The notes under the pieces are model-generated. The model had not been told where the DNA came from, did not search any database, and worked only from the letters and a program-made list of their open reading frames with translations. A program made the position numbers and the translations under genes. This document shows positions 6,952-7,847 of a stretch of DNA of 7,847 nucleotides, one piece after another. The number at the start of each line of letters is the position of its first letter. Position 1 is the first letter of the stretch. This DNA is from Gammaproteobacteria bacterium (GTDB lineage: Bacteria; Pseudomonadota; Gammaproteobacteria; Steroidobacterales; Steroidobacteraceae): assembly GCA_030830595.1 (NCBI GenBank), contig JAURMS010000257.1, positions 1 to 7,847 on the forward strand. The letters run 5' to 3'.

Positions 6952-7497
6952 TCAATCCGCCGTCGCACCTCCGTCGATCACCAGCGGATGACCGGTCACG
7001 AAGCTCGCAGCGTCGGAGCACAGCCACAGCACGCCCGCTGCCACCTCTTCCGGTCGGCCGAAGCGACCGAGTGGCGTCATGCCCTCCATGATCTTGCGGA
7101 TCTCGGGTCGCGACGCCACGCCTTCCACCATCGGCGTATCGATCACGCCAGGACACACGCAGTTCACGCGGATGCCCTTGCGCGCCCACTTGAGCGCACC
7201 GTGCCGGGTCAGCCCCACCACCGCATGCTTGGTGGCGGTGTAAGCAGGCTGCGAAGCATTACCGACCAGCCCGCTGATGGAAGCGGTGTTGACGATGGCG
7301 CCGCTGCCCTGAGTGAGCATGACCTCCGCCTCCGCGCGCATGCACAGCATGACGCCCGTGAGGTTGACGCTTAGGCTCTTCTGCCACACGGGCGTGTCCC
7401 ACTCGTCCACCGCCAGGCTGTTGATGCCCGCATTGTTGTGGGCAAAGTCCAGGCGACCATACTCACTGATGGCCCGCCCGACGAGGGCCGCCACATC
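6952..7497 (-). other. Short-chain dehydrogenase/reductase segment lacking the cofactor-binding N-terminus
   Basis: Classical SDR landmarks appear in order on the minus strand: the NNAG motif (7437-7426), the tetrad Asn in SVNLTG (7365-7363), the catalytic Ser in NTASISG (7281-7279), the Tyr and Lys of YTATK (7242-7240 and 7230-7228), then RVNCVCPGVIDTPM and the C-terminal GHPLVIDGGATAD. The Ser-Tyr spacing of 13 and Tyr-Lys spacing of 4 are canonical, so the catalytic half is intact. Missing are beta-1 to about beta-3, with the glycine-rich NAD(P) loop and the CDV-type adenine-contact motif; AVW stands where CDV is expected. The DPLVIDGG-like ending resembles FabG/glucose-dehydrogenase-type oxidoreductases, but the substrate cannot be told. 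Codon use here is rich in C-ending codons, like the rest of the window. Confidence 0.88.
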
Positions 7498-7847
7498 CGA
7501 CTCACTCGCCCACACTGCCACACTGATCGCCTCACCACGAGCAGCCGCCTGAGCAGCCCGCAGCACCCCCTCCAGACGCAGTCGCCCCGACTCCCCGCCA
7601 AACAACAGGCCCCGCGGCAGACCCGCAGACTGCGACTCCCGCTCCAGCAGTGACTCAGGCAGCAACTGCACATCCGGCTCCGACAACTGCCAGCGATCAC
7701 ACTCCCCTCGCAACTCCTCAAGCACCCCCGATAACTCAGGATCATCCACCCGATTCACAAGCTCCCACGGATCACGCTCCAGATCATACAGCTCCTCCGC
7801 ACGCCGCGGCCGCAGCCACTGCCCCTGAACCTCCGAAAGCTCACCAG
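6952..7847 (-). CDS. Chimeric frame: sulfatase-like tail fused in frame to an N-terminally truncated short-chain dehydrogenase
   Basis: One uninterrupted minus-strand frame runs from the right edge of the window to the TGA at 6954-6952; its start is outside the window. Translation gives two unrelated parts. The first, about 117 residues up to roughly 7495, resembles the C-terminus of a sulfatase. The second, about 180 residues, is a short-chain dehydrogenase that begins only at the DVAALVGRA..EYGRLD region. It lacks the first 60-70 residues, including the TGxxxGIG cofactor-binding loop. A GTG at 7758 is a possible internal start but lies inside the sulfatase-like part, so it does not restore a normal dehydrogenase. 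As it stands the product should not bind NAD(P). It is either a genuine fusion or pseudogene made by recombination, or an assembly artefact. The frame itself is certain; its biological reality is not. Confidence 0.75.
   Translation of the reverse strand, partial: GELSEVQGQWLRPRRAEELYDLERDPWELVNRVDDPELSGVLEELRGECDRWQLSEPDVQLLPESLLERESQSAGLPRGLLFGGESGRLRLEGVLRAAQAAARGEAISVAVWASESDVAALVGRAISEYGRLDFAHNNAGINSLAVDEWDTPVWQKSLSVNLTGVMLCMRAEAEVMLTQGSGAIVNTASISGLVGNASQPAYTATKHAVVGLTRHGALKWARKGIRVNCVCPGVIDTPMVEGVASRPEIRKIMEGMTPLGRFGRPEEVAAGVLWLCSDAASFVTGHPLVIDGGATAD
7489..7847 (-). other. Sulfatase C-terminal fragment with foreign-looking codon usage
   Basis: Reading leftward from 7845, the segment contains WLRPRRAEELYDLERDPWEL, then VNRVDDPELSGVLEELRGECDRW, then LSEPDVQLLPESLL and LEGVLRAAQAAARGE. 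The EELYDL.xDP.E..N...DP pattern followed by a LEELR...DRW helix and a LLPE segment is the usual end of type I sulfatases, which would lie upstream outside the window with the catalytic Cys/Ser. Only 4 of 119 codons end in C, and codons such as TTG, CGG, TCG, GGG and GAG dominate. The plus strand is therefore very C-rich and G-poor (in 7501-7560, 29 C and 12 G). The rest of the window is unlike this, so the segment probably comes from another gene pool or another genome. Assignment to sulfatases rests on this tail only. Confidence 0.7.

Noticed and set aside
7756..7758. GTG at 7758 as the true start of a short dehydrogenase
   Set aside because: The frame stays open beyond it to the window edge with sulfatase-like sequence on both sides, and a start here would not give the missing NAD(P)-binding region.

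Overview
The window looks like part of a chromosomal segment, or a metagenomic contig, from a high-GC Gram-negative bacterium. It encodes a TonB-dependent outer-membrane receptor, an exported DUF3617 protein and a DUF3293 protein. Together with the overall protein style, this suggests a proteobacterium, probably gammaproteobacterial; the assignment is an inference. I see no rRNA, tRNA, CRISPR, insertion sequence or phage gene.

Positions 2-5879 hold a tightly packed plus-strand run of four genes: the 3' part of a TonB-dependent receptor (5' end outside the window), a DUF819 multi-pass membrane protein, a DUF1611/DgcN-type protein (D-glutamate N-acetyltransferase family) and a class A FAD-dependent monooxygenase. 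Gaps are 15, 2 and 35 bases, so they probably form one operon. Read together they look like a small uptake-and-catabolism unit: outer-membrane import, inner-membrane transport, N-acetylation of a D-amino acid (or a related ATP/acyl step) and hydroxylation of an aromatic or similar compound. The DgcA/dipeptide-epimerase-like partner usually expected beside DgcN is not in the window.

Positions 5949-6935 hold a second plus-strand pair with its own good ribosome binding site: an exported DUF3617 protein, followed with no intervening base by a DUF3293 protein.

Positions 6952-7847 hold a convergent minus-strand reading frame that runs off the right edge and is clearly chimeric. Its C-terminal part is a short-chain dehydrogenase lacking the N-terminal NAD(P)-binding region. 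Its N-terminal part resembles the C-terminal tail of a sulfatase. The protein-family switch and an abrupt codon-usage switch coincide near 7489: only 4 of 119 codons end in C on the sulfatase side, against 25 of the first 50 on the dehydrogenase side. This is either a real in-frame fusion from recombination or horizontal transfer, or an assembly chimera. It is the most striking feature of the window and should be tested against the reads before any biology is drawn from it.

Two perfect inverted repeats also stand out: a 20-bp palindrome over the possible start codons of the DUF819 gene, and a 12-bp stem with a 5-base loop inside the monooxygenase gene.
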